Notes: a model not told the origin generated them from the letters alone. A stretch of 64,000 nt of DNA from Liolophura sinensis (GCF_032854445.1 NC_088304.1:29459732-29523731), one strand, 5' to 3'. Positions 46,256-61,200 are shown, counted from the stretch's first letter. Numbers and translations are program-made.

Positions 46256-49200
46256 GATATTGTAACTGTCAGAGATATTTATTTGTGTACAAATGGACTG
46301 CTTGTGTTGGTGACAGATAAGTAGAGCATAAGTAGAGAACTGCCATATTGTGTGTGTTTATTTTATAATATTTATCTCGACAAATAAGACAAATGTTACT
46401 TTCTGTCAATAAGTGTAGCGCATTAAGTCCAGATCATTAAATCAGAACTATTATAATGATACAAATTAATGGTTCACAATGAAACATTGCAGTAAATTAG
46501 AGTTCAGAAGGCTCTGTAAATGCTGCAAATGATCTGATATTTCATCAATCGTTTAAATATACTTGGTTTGCTCATTTCTGGAAGTTACATGTATATTAAT
46601 TTTAGAAATGTGCCCCAAGGCTTGTTTGGAGGGTAGAGTGGTATACAACTGGAGAAAATGTACCTGTAAGTTTTAGCAGCAGAAGTAAAATTTGAAAACT
46701 TTAAATTGCCTCTGAAATGCACCTGATGAGGTGTAAATTTTCAGGTCAGATACAGTCATGTGTTAAGATATTTGTGTTGTTGGTAAATCAATTGTCTTAG
46801 GTTCTTCTGTAAGAGGTCTAAATGTGTACATTGGAATGAAGGTTTACATATAAGTTTTTTTGTACAAGAAAAAGCCTAATCTGAATTCATGTAGTTTGAT
46901 ATATATATATATATATATATCAGCATACTGATATGGATATTTTAATGTCTGCCAGTATGCATGTTAGATGTGTGATGGAGCACATGTCAGGAATGTGGAA
47001 GTTATCAGGGTTAGAACTTCCTGTGATTGTGTGGCGATCTCACTGACAGGTTCCGGGGACGATTGCGGGGCGATTTGGATGCTTTATCTGCCCAGTAGTT
47101 ATGTGGTGATAGTATTGTGATATCTGCCGTGGTTCTTGAAGCATATTTATGTTGGGTTCCCTGATATGGTGTGATCGCTGACTGTAACCTCGCCTGTAAT
47201 GTGATCGGGTATCAAGTATCACTTCACGGGTCACTGATTCATCAGTGGATCTAACGCCAAGATTGCGTGTAAAAGCATGTCATCAACATAGTTTGTTACG
47301 CACTTGCTGTCTGTTGTCGTTGTTGCTGTTGTTGTTAATGACAGCAGGTGTCATTGTCCGTTGTAACTTTTTCAGGTGGTGCCAGCTATTAAATCATATT
47401 GAACTGTCATTATCGATGCTTCTCTGCATACATATTGTCGTGAACAACAGCTCTTTTTGGATCACAGAGAAATTATATAACAGCTCCACGCAGTGTGTCA
47501 GTCAGCCAAGTTACAGTCATTTGTCAACCGTATGGATTTGCCATTAGTTACCTATTGCTGACCAGACGCAGTATGCTAATGTATCAGTTCTCGGCTCCGA
47601 TCCCCTCAGTGTGCTGTACCTAATGTCAAAGCAACAGCTGTGGAACGCTGCAGCCGTTGCCTGATCTGGATTCTGGTTGGTTGAAATCCTTGTTGTTATT
47701 GATTAGTGATGTGATAGTGCAGGCTACCCTGAGGGTTGTGTTAGTGATGATAACGCTGGAACCTGGGTGGGGACTGTGATAGATGTACAAGTACCTCACC
47801 TGTAGAGGGTGAGAGCCATTATATAAAACTCCTCACCTGGATTTTGTACCTGTCAGGATACCTGGCATTACACCTTTTATTTTCAAGGTATTGTATTTAT
47901 CTCTACTACCTGGATCAACGCAAGGTGTTACATGAGTAGACTGTGAATTGTGTTTTGCATGATTGTACATATAAATGTGTGCACATATTGAGGTTACTCT
48001 GTAATTCCACATAAACATCTATAATCTGAGATGAATCTTTGTCCTCTGACAAAAACATTTAGGATGAGTTGTAGTAAACTGAAAGATAAAATTGTATATA
48101 TTATGCATTCATGTGTATAAATTATATTTATATATAAAAATATGGCGGATGCGGATAGTCGTGGGTTCCCCCAGACTCTGCTCGGTTTCCTACCACTATA
48201 AAGATGGCCGCCGTTGTATAAGTGAAATATTCTTGAGTGCAGCGTTAAACACCAATCAAATAAATAAATAAATTCTGGTTTGATGGGGTTATGGTTAAAA
48301 AATAGTCTGTTAAGCTGCTGTAGTGGATATGTAAATCTGCATATGTGGGTTAGCAGTCAGGGTCATGTGTGCTGTGGTCACGAATTGTTCTATTTGATTA
48401 ATTGTTTTAGCTGTAATTAGTAAACTCAGGTAATAAAAGACATACCTATCCAGGACATGTTCACCTGGTGGATATACATGATATAGAAGATGCTGTCAAT
48501 GGTTGCTAATTGATTGGTCACCCTGGTAACATAATTCTACTAAGCTGACAGCTATTCGGGTGTTTTTGTTTTGATACGTGGAAACCAAAAATCTATAACT
48601 AATCAACTCTTGATTAAAAGAGTGTATTTTCACTCAGTAGAGCCGAGTAGCTTGTGCTAATCAATTGTCATAGTGACACGTAAACTCTGGAAATCATTTG
48701 AAGTGATCAATACATACAGCTTATTTCCATGGAATAGTGTTAAGTTGTATGCTTACATGTGTGTTGATATAATGGAGCATTAAATTGAGGACATGATATA
48801 TATTTATAGCACTATAGTGGGAAAAATGAAACTGTAGGAAAGAAAGAAGGAGCTTATTGTATTTCACCAAAAATTTTAGCTTTTTTCAAGCGACACACCT
48901 TTCTTCTTTCTAAATTGATTCATTCACCATATCAGGCCACTTTGAAGTGTGACAAATTTGTCACAAAAAAAAAGGTGTGTTGGCATCAAAAGTATTATTT
49001 TAAGGCTTTATATGTAGAGTATAGTACATACAGTACATAGAGTATAGCACATTCAGTAAGGCCTTATACGTAGAGTATAGTACATACAGTATGTAGAGTA
49101 TAGTACATACAGCACATAGAGTATAGTACATACAGTAAGGCCTTATACGTAGGGTATAGTACATACAGTATATAGAGTATAGTACATACAGTAAGGCCTT

Positions 49201-52200
49201 ATACGTAGGGTATAGTACATACAGTATATAGAGTATAGTACATACAGTAAGGCCTTATACGTAGGGTATAGTACATACAGTATATAGAGTATAGTACATA
49301 CAGCACATAGAGTATAGTACATACAGTAAGGCCTTATACGTAGAGTATAGTACATACAGTATATAGAATATAGTACATACAGCACATAGAGTATAGTACA
49401 TACAGTAAGGCCTTATACGTAGAGTATAGTACATACAGTACATAGAGAATAGTACATACAGTACATAGAGAATAGTACATACAGTACATAGAGAATAGTA
49501 CATACAGTACATAAAGTATAGTACATACAGTACATAAAGTATAGTGCATACAGTATATAGAGTATAGTACATACAATATATAGAGTTTTGACTATTGATT
49601 TCTGAATGTGACTGTAAGTACAGTAAGTGATAAAGACATGATTTGAATGACATTATGTCTGTTGCTATTTACAACATTGATGTATGTGTTTCTATACATA
49701 AAAGTCATCTTAGTGTCATCTAAAAATTGCTCCCAATTGAACAATAAAATTATGGCTAGTTGAAATACTTATACAAGTAAATGTGAATTTCACATATAAG
49801 CTTATACAAGAATGTTTCTGCTTTTTAGCTGATCACACAGATTGCCCCTGAGATGCCCTATGGCTAAGGGTTGTGCTGCATAATAAATTCAGTGGTTTAT
49901 ATTCAGCGAGCTGAAACACATTTAAATTGAAGTTAATTTAGGTGTTAATTGTCTCAAAAGAGAATTATTAAAGTTTGAGGACAGTAGATTGACATACGGT
50001 ATTTCATGGGAAATTTGGGGGGTAAAAAACAGGTTTTTAGAGCTGAATTGAAAATTTTTCTCATGAAAAATCACAAGATGATATTTGTTTTCCCACATAT
50101 GTGTACAACAGGTAGCTTCACTCATGAATGCAGATGTTGCTTCAGACTGATTACAAAGTGTTGTACATAATTTACTATAGAGATGTGTCTGCCATCCAAC
50201 TAAGCTATCATCAACTTAATAGCGTAACTGTTTGTATTTATACCTGTGTGTATCCACATTACCAGCATTTTAAATTTTGAGGACTCTTGTGAAAGGTTAG
50301 ATGTTCATGCAGGAAGCACCTTGTGTTTGTACGTGTAATTTCAGGGTGATTCACTTCATGAGAATGTCCAACTTTGAACCTGTCAGTGGTGTGATTTACA
50401 TTTCCATACATTAAGGCAAGTGCATGCTTAATTACATATTTATTATGACATACTTCCATAATGATCAGCTCATTAATTTCTCTAAATTTATTCCTTTTTA
50501 TTCAAATCTGGTCGTATTGTTGGTGCATTTTTTTTCTTAATGTTAGAGACAGCTGGTTTATTTCATAAAAAAAATTTTGAGCATGGAATGTCTTTGTTAA
50601 TAATATTGTCTAGTATGATAGATTAAAATTAAGTCGTCTTTGTTATGTGGTACTCCATCCAGTGGTGTTTTAGGTATCCTTCCATATGTGCTACTCCATC
50701 AAGTGGTGTTTTAGGTATCCTTCCATATGTGCTACTCCATCAAGTGATGTTTTAGGTATCCTTCCATATGTGCTACTCCATCAAGTGGTGTTTTAGGTAT
50801 CCTTCCATATGTGCTACTCCATCAAGTGATGTTTTAGGTATCCTTCCATATGTGCTACTCCATCAAGTGGTGTTTTAGGTATCCTTCCATATGTGCTACT
50901 CCATCAAGTGATGTTTTAGGTATCCTTCCATATGTGCTACTCCATCAAGTGGTGTTTTAGGTATCCTTCCATATGTGCTACTCCATCAAGTGATGTTTTA
51001 GGTATCCTTCCATATGTGCTACTCCATCAAGTGGTGTTTTAGGTATCCTTCCATATGTGCTACTCCATCAAGTGATGTTTTAGGTATCCTTCCATATGTG
51101 CTACTCCATCAAGTGATGTTTTAGGTATCCTTCCATATGTGCTACTCCATCAAGTGGTGTTTTAGGTATCCTTCCATATGTGCTACTCCATCAAGTGATG
51201 TTTTAGGTATCCTTCCATTCATGAAAATACACTTATCAGCACCAAAGGCATATGTTATGTTAAACTGGCCTACACAGTAGTTACACCCTAATTATTCAAC
51301 CTTTTCAACTGTCCTCTGCAACCAATTTTTCGAAGCATTCTGATAGAAATATAGGGTGTAGGGAAATAATTTGCACGGTTTTATGAAGCTGGATCTTTAT
51401 TGACACAAGCAAATCATATTTAGTTTCATTGCCATAATAACTGTAAGCATAATTTCCATTGTAGAAACTGCTTTAAGGTTAAAAATACTGCAGAATTACA
51501 ATCGTTGAACATTTTTAATAAGTAGTATATTAACTATAAACTGTGAAGAAAGCTGAGCACTGTGCAGAAGGCCAAAGCAAAAGTACTTGATGTGTTTATT
51601 GTTTATTGTATGTATAATTATATTTGATAGTAGTGTTGATTTGCCAAAACAGACAGAGCACTTTCTGGATAGTGAAGTTGTAATCAAGTTACATTTTAAA
51701 AAAGTAATAACAGAAGGAAGAATTGATTTTGATACATTTAAACATAAAACTATATGTATCTTTTGTTAAAATTTTTAGAGAAAACTGTGAAGTAATGTAT
51801 TCATAGACATGAAATCAAGGTTGTAGAGGGCATTACTATTTAGCAATACCGAGGGAAGATTAAAGGTTAAATATACAGGTATATCCAGGTAGTGATATGA
51901 CTGTTGCAGAACACCAGCCTTTTGTCACCTGTGTGTATATGTATACAAGGTATCCGACTGTACCCGGCCATTGTATTTCTCCACAGTTATATGTCATTTA
52001 TGCATAAATAGCTGATAAAGCATCTATGTATAAACAGCTAGGCCAGTAGAGTATGAGGGACAGCTGTTGTGTGGATTGTTGTTGATATGGCTGGTTTCTG
52101 TGGGCAGAGTATGGCTCATGTCCAGCTGATGTCAGACACTGCCAGCTGGCCTCCAGTTGTGACCATGGTCAGGCGCTCTACTCAGCCACATTACATACCT

Positions 52201-55200
52201 GAGCCGGATAAACTGGTACTGATGATACCACAGCTCTTGCAAACAGTTTCCGGTCCTTTTAAGTGGTCACTACTAAGATTGATAATGGAGGGGAATTTTT
52301 TGTGTGACATGACACATTTGTGACCAGGTGTACTATATACAGGGATGGGTTTAGTCTTTAAAGTGGTTATGCTGCCTTGCTATTGTAAATTTAGGTTTTT
52401 TGGTGAATCACACAAAAATATTTGTTGTATATAGTGGTGAAGAGGTTTTAGAAAAAAAATACATGAAGTATTGAGTGAGCATAAAGAAGTCTCAGCCAGC
52501 TGTATCCAGTTCAACAACAACAATAGTAAGCTACCCGTTTGGTTGCTTCTTCAAAAATTTCCAAGGTACACATTAATTGAGAATACTGTGACCGGTTGTA
52601 GTTTAACAGCTCTATTTGTATGGCCAATTTCACCTGGCACACAAAACTTTAACTCCTCTGATCTTTACCCCTGTCGTAATTAGAATTGAGCCAAAGTGCA
52701 ATACTCTTTCACTCTTACAAATTGTTTATGTGGCCCTCTATTTGCTCTGTGGCCTGCAGTGTGTCAAAGGAAGTCACTGCAGTGTGTGAAAATCTCCCGC
52801 CACCTCTACAATGGGCACACGACAGGTGCTGAATTCTAAAGGTGCGAGTAGATAAAGAAGTCTGCAGCGGGACTGGAGGAAATGAAGACAGTCGTCTCTT
52901 ATTGTCCTGACAGGCTGACCACCTGTCTCTCCTACAGCAAGACTCTAGCCAGCAGCTGACTTTTTACACTGGTCAGGGGTTCTACAAGGGGACACACTCT
53001 CACACCAACTGTTGAACATATTTTTCTTCTTTCTGTCAAGAAAGTCCATTTTAGTGGAATTCCTTTGCAAGATATTGTTGTAAATGTTTTTGCCTTTCAC
53101 TCATCAACCATGCCAGTCTGCAAAAAGCTAATGCTAATTTATATGATGTTTTTTAATCTATCTAAATTTTCATACACGTAGCAGTGTGGCCCTCAGGTGT
53201 GTAATTATGAGGCCGTGATTCGCAGAATTGAATGTTAATTCTGAGACTGTTATCTGGGGAATCTCCCTAGGCAGGTGTCAGCACGCGTGTGCGTGGAAGT
53301 GGGTAGGGGACGAGGGCAAGGGGGTGGGATGAAATTGTGCTCAAAGTTTACCTATCTCTCCAGGAACAAAAGAGTGGGGTGTTTCAACATTATGCCCCAG
53401 GAAACACTGAACTTTTAAACCTTTTCTGAAGTGTGCCCGGCACGTGCTCCAATGAAATTTTTATCAAGAGCTACTGAATACTGTATAAGGTGCTCAAACA
53501 AAGAACAGCTTATAGGCTGGCCGGCAGATTTGGTTGGTTGACCACAACATTATACCATCCCTATAACTGAGCTTCCAGACTCTCCTTTGTTCAGTCTGCG
53601 GGCATCTGCTGAGGGGATGACAGTTGTTCAGGATAAAGGCTAGCCTGTTGAACTCTATGGGCATTCCTTAACAGGGAACTACTTCTATTGTCATCTATGC
53701 TCATTGATAGGAATCACCTGGTTCAGCAAAGAAATAGGGAGTGAGACAAGACACACGGCTGGCACCCATCTCATTTAAAAACCCTACACTGGATGCATCA
53801 GGATTTAGTTAAAGATATATTCCTTGAACAGGAGCATTTCAAACTGCACACTGGTCAGTGGTTGTTTTGGCTGTAGTGGACAGTGGTCAGTTGTGAATCA
53901 TGACTCAGGTGTTACCTGTCTGGGGAGAGAGGCTGGCATTGCTGTCACCATGGGTACTGAAAAGGTAACTGTAGATACTTTCCTGTTTAATTTTGACTTT
54001 GCATACAGGTGTGTATTTTATCATATATGGGACTTCACATGTATAATTTAATGTTTGCAGTTCTGATTTTGTCAAGTTAAGATATAGACCTATATTTATA
54101 TTAAGAAATCTATGAGCATATCAGATGTAAAAACTAAGCTAATGTTGTACATGTTGGCAATTGCTGACCAGTAGGCATCTGCAATGTTAATTCTATGTAA
54201 CTACATTATTTTAGTGCAATGTTTTATGTCCAGATTTATGTATGTACTCATATTAAATAGCCATTTAATATAATCATCTGACAATACTTTGTCTCAACAT
54301 TGAATATAATAATTGCTTGTCAGGTTTATGATTTAACAAGAATGTGTAACTTGCAAACTTGCTATTAGAATGAAATATGGAGATGACTGACAGTCTGTGT
54401 GTACAGGATGTAATACTTGTGTTGCCCAGAGCTGTCAGTTTACCATGGTATAGAGCTTCCATTGTGGTGATGTAAATATGAGGAGAATTGTGCTTGGCAG
54501 CTAATGTAATAGGGTTAGTTCATCAGTGGTAGTTAAAAACATGTGGGTTAGATCCCCCAGGGGTGTTGGATGTGATACATTTGGCTCTATGCAAGTTTCA
54601 CTACCAGGTATGGTGGGGTATATGCCCTCATCCTCTCACCCCTCTAGCCCCCCAGAGGGTTATCATTGAGGTTATAGGATGCCATAGTGGGCAGAACACT
54701 TGCAGCCTTTGGCTCTTGTATATGCTTATATGGCTAGACAAGGCCCTGAAACCAAACTCAACACAAACACAAAAAATGAGTTTCTTGGAGACAGGAAAAC
54801 AAGATAGGGAATAGTGGTTTGACTTTCACTAACTGTCATAGTTCAAACTGGTGACCCCAGGATAGGCAGTGAAAGTGTGGGAAAATCAAGAAGAAAACTG
54901 TCGCTCTATACAGCTGATGATAAAAACTAAGTTGAGGTGCAGAGTTATGATTTTAGGAGAAAGCCACAGCTGGTTTATAACCAGCCAGTGTTTGCAGGGG
55001 TTTTATCGTGATGTTTTAAAAGTTTTTAGTACTTTTCTCTCCATTAGTCCTCAGAATTGGCTGTTACGTAACTTAGCGTGGAAGGTTCCTGCAGCTTGTT
55101 AGAGATTATCTGTTGACTTTATCAGGGTAACTTAGAGTAGGGGTATGTTTATTAGCTTCCAGATGGGTTTTGTATGTTTTCTCTTGGTCCATCAATATAA

Positions 55201-58200
55201 GGGGGTGCTTTAATCAGACTCTGTAATGACAAGTATGCATTATTCTGCGAAAGCACCGATGTTTACACTATGGTGGAAATTGTTATGTTTAAAGGCTGTA
55301 ACAGTTTCCAATGAAAATTCTGTGTTAGCATTGATTTACCGTTAAAATGGTTTCACATTTATCCATTCTGTTAATTGTACTGTTCATGGAGCCAGCTGCA
55401 TCTTGTTGTATTTTGTATGTGCGGGCATTGCACATACAAATGCGGATGTCTCTACAGGTGCAATACCCTTTAAGAACTTCATCCCAGCTACTTGCTGTGT
55501 TTTCCTCTAGATTAGATCAGCAGATTGTTTGTAAATATTCTGCTAAACCAATTTGTCTTTAAAATTGGTGTTTATTTTACGCTTTCCTGAACTTGGCTGC
55601 CTTGAGGATTCAGTAATGTTGGGCAAACACAGCATTACCCACTTTGGAAAGTGTAAATTTGAGTAAGCTTTGCTTCATTTCCGTTGATGCAAATGGTTGT
55701 TGCCTTTTATTTTTTTGGCATCCTCAGAAGATGTTTGCATAGTTTTTACCACAATGTACCTGTTTGTGTGATGCCTTTTTACTGATTTACCTCCAGCTTC
55801 TCCGGAAGATCTTGGAAAAGTTTTCATTGATTACTTGTATGATTATTTCTAATTGACCTTTGACCGTTGTTATTCTCCATTGCAGTGATGGTATTTTCAC
55901 ATGCCCAGAAGATCAGACCCCACTAGATTACGCAAAGGTAAGCAGTACATTACATAAGCATTTCAAGAAAATAATCAACCTATGATAATTACTAACTTTA
56001 GGATGTATCCATGCAGTTATTGATCTGCCTGGTCCTGTTACTCAACAGATGTTTGAAGTATTAATACCCCAGGTCAGCCAGTACACTGAGTATTTGTTAT
56101 TTTAGGTAAAACTCAGGTGTAACGTGTTGAACTGGGAAAATGCAGAAGTTTGTCTAAACCATAGTTTTATGTGTACAAGTATAAACTTTATATATTTACA
56201 TGTACATAGTAATACCAGGACAAAGGGTATGAGGAATTTTGAACAGGAATTGTGGCCAGAAATGTCATACTGCTGATGTGGTGGAAACATAAAATACATG
56301 TACTTCAACCGAGTTGATGATCTTTACAAATGTGTACATACATGTTTATCTTAACACTTGTGACATTTTCATTTCAACCTGTGACATTTGCTGAAACACA
56401 CCTGGACAATCAAGCTGTAAAAAGCTGGACAATCTCCGGCCGTAAGTGGGAAGGTCTTCCAGCAACCTGCGTATGGTCGTGGGTTTCCCCCGGGTTGTGC
56501 CCGGTTTCCACCCACCATAATGCTGGCCGCGGTCGTATAAGTGAAATATTCTTGAGTACAGCGTAAAACACCAATCAAATAAATAAATAAATTATTTCCA
56601 AAGTTTCTTGAATAACTCAAGGATCTTATCATTCAGTGTTTATTGTGTTAAAAGCTGTCAATTACAGGTATAGTTAGCAAAATGAATTGAAGCACCATGT
56701 CGGCTTAATGAAATAACTGAGTTGGGAAAACTTTGAGCAACTGGAAATATATAATCAGGGGAAAACTAGCCATTCTTAAAACCGTGCTGGTAGGTGTCTG
56801 TCTGTTATAGTTTGCTTTAGATATACTCAGGTAGTAGGTGTTGAGTTACAGCTTTTGTACAGCACACTGTCCAGTGTGCAGACCAGTGGACAGTACATTA
56901 GTTTGACTGTGCCTGGTATTTCCTGAGGCTCCCTGTATAACCTCTGATAAATGTGTATACAACCAGGGGTCAAGCAGTGTGTTGGGGGTGGGGTGGGGGT
57001 GGGGGGGAAGGGGGCATGTGACATGGAGTCTATGTAGTTGACATGCTGTTATCAGCTGTAAATATCTAAGGGAGATGTTCTGATTTAGGGGGTACATGAT
57101 ACCCCCTAAATGATACCCCCTGCACATGATAACTTTCCACTAATCTGTATTTTTTTCCTTTTTTTTATGGGAATCAGTCAAATTTCTCTGTCTCCTAGTT
57201 ACAATACTATGTTGTAAAACACAGAACTTCAAGCAAACTTCCATTTTATTTAAAAAATAGGAATGGCACTATCTGTTAAAAAATTGAATTCTGTCTATAA
57301 TTTTCGAACAATCTTTCACTTAATTCTTTGGTTACTATAGTACACCGAAGATTTTGAGCAAATCACAAAAGTGCCATATTTTATTCAATAATAATAATGG
57401 CTTTCAGTATGGATTTAACAGTTAGAGCTTACTGCCATTCATAGATTAACAAATTCATTGCATTGTTCAGTTCCATTTTGACAAAGGGTTAACTGTGGAA
57501 GTGACAGATGTGTGGTTATAGGCTTAAATGTACTGTTAGAACTGATCGCTTCACAGCTGGCCAACAATACCTACTCAAAACCTCTCACCTGCCCTATACC
57601 TGTAATTTACCCGTACACATGGAATACACCTGTACAGGTACACTATCAGCTCTAAACCATCTTCATGCTCAGGTAACTCTGCCTGTAAAACTCCAGTGGA
57701 GAATCAGATATGACATGCAAGTTTACAGACATGTACAGGTCATGCATGGCTTAGGCAGGATGTATCGTGTATCACACGCATGGATTTTAGAGCTGTCAAG
57801 CGTGTAAAAAATTTTAAGTGTTGTCTACTAAAGTAAAGGCCTTGTTTAATATAATGTTGATATGTTGTGAATTTAGCACAAAAAATGAGACTTCATTGTT
57901 TCATGTAAATCTGCCGCCACAAGTTTAAAATGAGACTTCATTGTCTCGTGTAAGTCTGCCACCACAAGTTTAAAATGAGACTTCATTGTCTCGTGCAAAT
58001 CTGCCACCACAAGTTTAAAATGAGACTTCATTGTCTCGTGCAAATCTGCCACCACAAGTTTAAAATGAGACTTCATTGTCTCGTATAAATCTGCCACCAC
58101 AAGTTTAAAATGAGACTTCATGGTCTCGTGCAAATCTGCCACCACAAGTTTAAAATGAGACTTCATTGTCTTGTATATATGTGCCACCACAAGTTTAAAA

Positions 58201-61200
58201 TGAGACTTCATGGTCTCGTGTAAATCTGCCACCAGAAGTTTAAAATGAGACTTCATGGTCTCGTGTAAATCTGCCACCAGAAATTCAAAATGAGACTTCA
58301 TTGTCTTGTATGAATCTGCCACCACAAGTTTAAAATGAGACTTCATTGTCTCGTATAAATCTGCCTCACAAGTTTAAAATAATCTGGAATCACCATATCA
58401 GGAAACTAAAGCTTGAATAGAAAAGAATTAATATGTATACTTAAGTCATTGAATAAGATTTTCAAGATTCATATCTCCCGCTTAATTTATAATTAAGCCT
58501 AGGTGTAATTCATTTCAGTTTTGTGGAATCCTGTATGAAAATTTCAACCACTGGCGATTATTTTGACTAACAATTGGTCTAAATTGAGCTGGAAACATGA
58601 AAAATATCAAGTATTACTGGTAAATTTCAGATCTAGATGAGACAAATTTGTATGCGAATTAATGCAAATTTCATTGAGTATATAAACAATTAGGTGTAAC
58701 TTTTAGTATATTATAAACACGGGAAGCTTTTAAAATCACAAACTTCCAAGGTAATGTTTATGCCAAAGTGGTATTTCCTGGTGATATTTTCATGTGATAT
58801 TGGCGGATTTGTGTGTCTAATTGCAGGCATGGTTAACCATAACGATGACATGCCTGTTTAATTTAAGATCAAAGTCCAGTGTACATTAGTGTGTGGTATT
58901 TGCCTTGATGCAGTTGACATGCCCACCTGTCCAGCTAACAGGATAACGAGCTAGCATACGGATCACACCCACACTTACCTGTCAGTGGCAAATTACAACA
59001 AATCTACATATATAGGTCTAAACTGTCAGGTAAATCGGTCATGACAAAAAGTGGAAAGTAAACGAAGCTTCTGTATATACAACAGCATCTGATTGTATAT
59101 TTTGTTTTTCTGTATTTTTTTACCTGTTTAGGTCTGAACAAAGGCATAGGTACAGGTACATTAAATGATTTAAAGACGTGACAGTTGACGTTAGTCTTGA
59201 GGTTAAGTAAAACATTTATCTTTTGCAGATTTATAAGCAAAACCAATCCATCAGTCCATAATATTTATCCTTAATTATGGTGAAGAAATCTTGCTTATCT
59301 TGTTTCCAACAGATCAACATTTAAGGCGTTTGCTTTTTGAATTTGCATTTTTGATTTAAAACCACTCTGGTTTTGTTCTGTTTAATGGCTGGAATAGCAT
59401 CATTGGAACTTTTGATACTAAGTGTTCAAATGTACATTTGATAAAAGCTTTTAAAAACTGTCAAAGAAAGTTGTTTTTCTGGAATGCGACTTGATAAAAA
59501 TCAGGTTTTTGGAGGAGATAATTCTAGAAGACCAGAGTTTAAAGTTTTCTTTGTTCTTTTTCAGTCTAAATACCCACCTCTCTAAGCTTATGCCATGTGG
59601 TAGCTAGGGTTATTTTTTTTCTGCTGAAGTAGATAAAGGAAATGTTCAGAATTTGGGACACAGATGTTTTTTCCCACTAGCTTAAGAGTTTGAGAAACTT
59701 GATTCTTGTGAAGATTTTAACTGGAGTCAAAAAGTCAAAGTCCAGTCAGCTAGGAAAAATTCACTAGAGGCTGAAATGTGATCTGAAAATTGCTGAGACG
59801 CTACATAGGCCAACTGGTGGGTTAAAACATGCAACCTTTAGTCTTGATCGCTAATACACTTCAACACTGCTAAAACAGTTCAACAGTAGTAAACATCTGT
59901 AGAATACATACATATATATACTTTATCTACAGCACCAGTGATAAGTGAATCAGCACCTGTTAACATTCCCATGAATTTTTTTTTTCAGGTTTTTGAAATA
60001 TTACAGTTAATCTTTAGGAATACTGATAATGAAGGGTTTTATGTTTCGCTTGGAAGTTGTTGAAAAAATGCTGACTGGGATTTAATGACTTGGATAAGGA
60101 TTTAACTGACATTAGGAGGGTTCATCTTAAGACATATATTTCCAACCCACTGGTAATGCTGCCATTTTCCACATGGGTAAAATTCACACTGGGAAAGAAA
60201 TGAGTTCTGTTCATGTGATCTAGGAGCTGTTGGATTTATTTTTTCTCTGTCATGTTGATCAGGTAAATCTATGATGATATGATCTCCGTTTATATCATGT
60301 GCAGTGACACAAAAACAGAGAATAGACTGAGAATAATCTGAGAAAAGACTCAATGTGTCACTGTGTAACCTAGCTAGGCTTGCATCATGTCCCCGTTTTC
60401 TATTTATAAAGTTTGTAGATGTTGTTGGCTGGAATTCCCAGAGAGAAAAACAAGGCCAGATGTCAACAGCATCTTGTATTATAGCTGTGGCTGATGTCAC
60501 GTCTATAATGGTTGAGCATTATCTTTCCTTTAATCTATTTTACCTGTCAGATTTTTGTCCTAATTTTTTTTCCCGCATAATTGATTTTTTTTTAGCAGCA
60601 ATGAGAATGGAAGAGTGGTAGGTTATAGATAACCCTTATAAAAGTCCCCACACCTGGCTATTGTGTGTGGCGTAAACTCGCATGTGTTGCTAACAAGAAT
60701 CGAAGACAGGTTGATGTTGGCAAACATGTCGTGACCTAGTTGAAAGCCTGATCGCTCAGTTTTATTGATTCAGCCTCACAATAAAGCACTCTGCGTGGCA
60801 TTAATGGCTGTTTCCCTCATTAGCATTAGGTTGCCATCAGTGTTTACCTAATGCCTTACATGCCAGCAGCCGGAGGCCGTGTTTTTACAGTGTTTTTACC
60901 TGCCCTGTACCTGGCATGTTCTCCTTCATACCACACCTGTAATTAGGTCAAGGTGTGTTTTTTAACAGTTACAGGTAAATTCCTTAGTTAATCGCCAGTA
61001 TATGGCTACATACACATACACAGATTTTATACTCATGCTGTATCGGTGTTTTAATTAGCTGTGTGAAATAAAACAGTTCATTAGATTCAATTTAGCCATT
61101 ATCTGGAAATGTTACTTATGGCTACAAAACTGTTTGAACAGCTCATGTTCAACCTATCAGTCACAGTTTCGTTGCTCTGTAACATGTTGATGCATGTGTG

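Larger units (their letters stand above)
25482..55885 (+). other. TRAF4 intron 1 (~30.4 kb)
   Basis: GT at 25482 and AG at 55884-55885 join RING-half exons in frame. The intron holds seven minisatellites or tandem arrays, AT microsatellites, SINEs and MITE-like copies listed separately. No protein-coding exon with family resemblance was found in it on either strand. The stretches 27200-28890, 29620-33460, 33700-35840, 36630-40710, 41300-46180, 46930-48140 and 51500-55885 show nothing else I can support. Confidence 0.85.

Noticed and set aside
49143-49653. Reverse-strand 132-codon Tyr/Cys-rich frame (YCMYYTL)
   Set aside because: Product of the composite 'tatagtacatacag' array.
50650-51216. 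CRISPR-like array
   Set aside because: Contiguous tandem units without unique spacers, in an intron of an animal gene.
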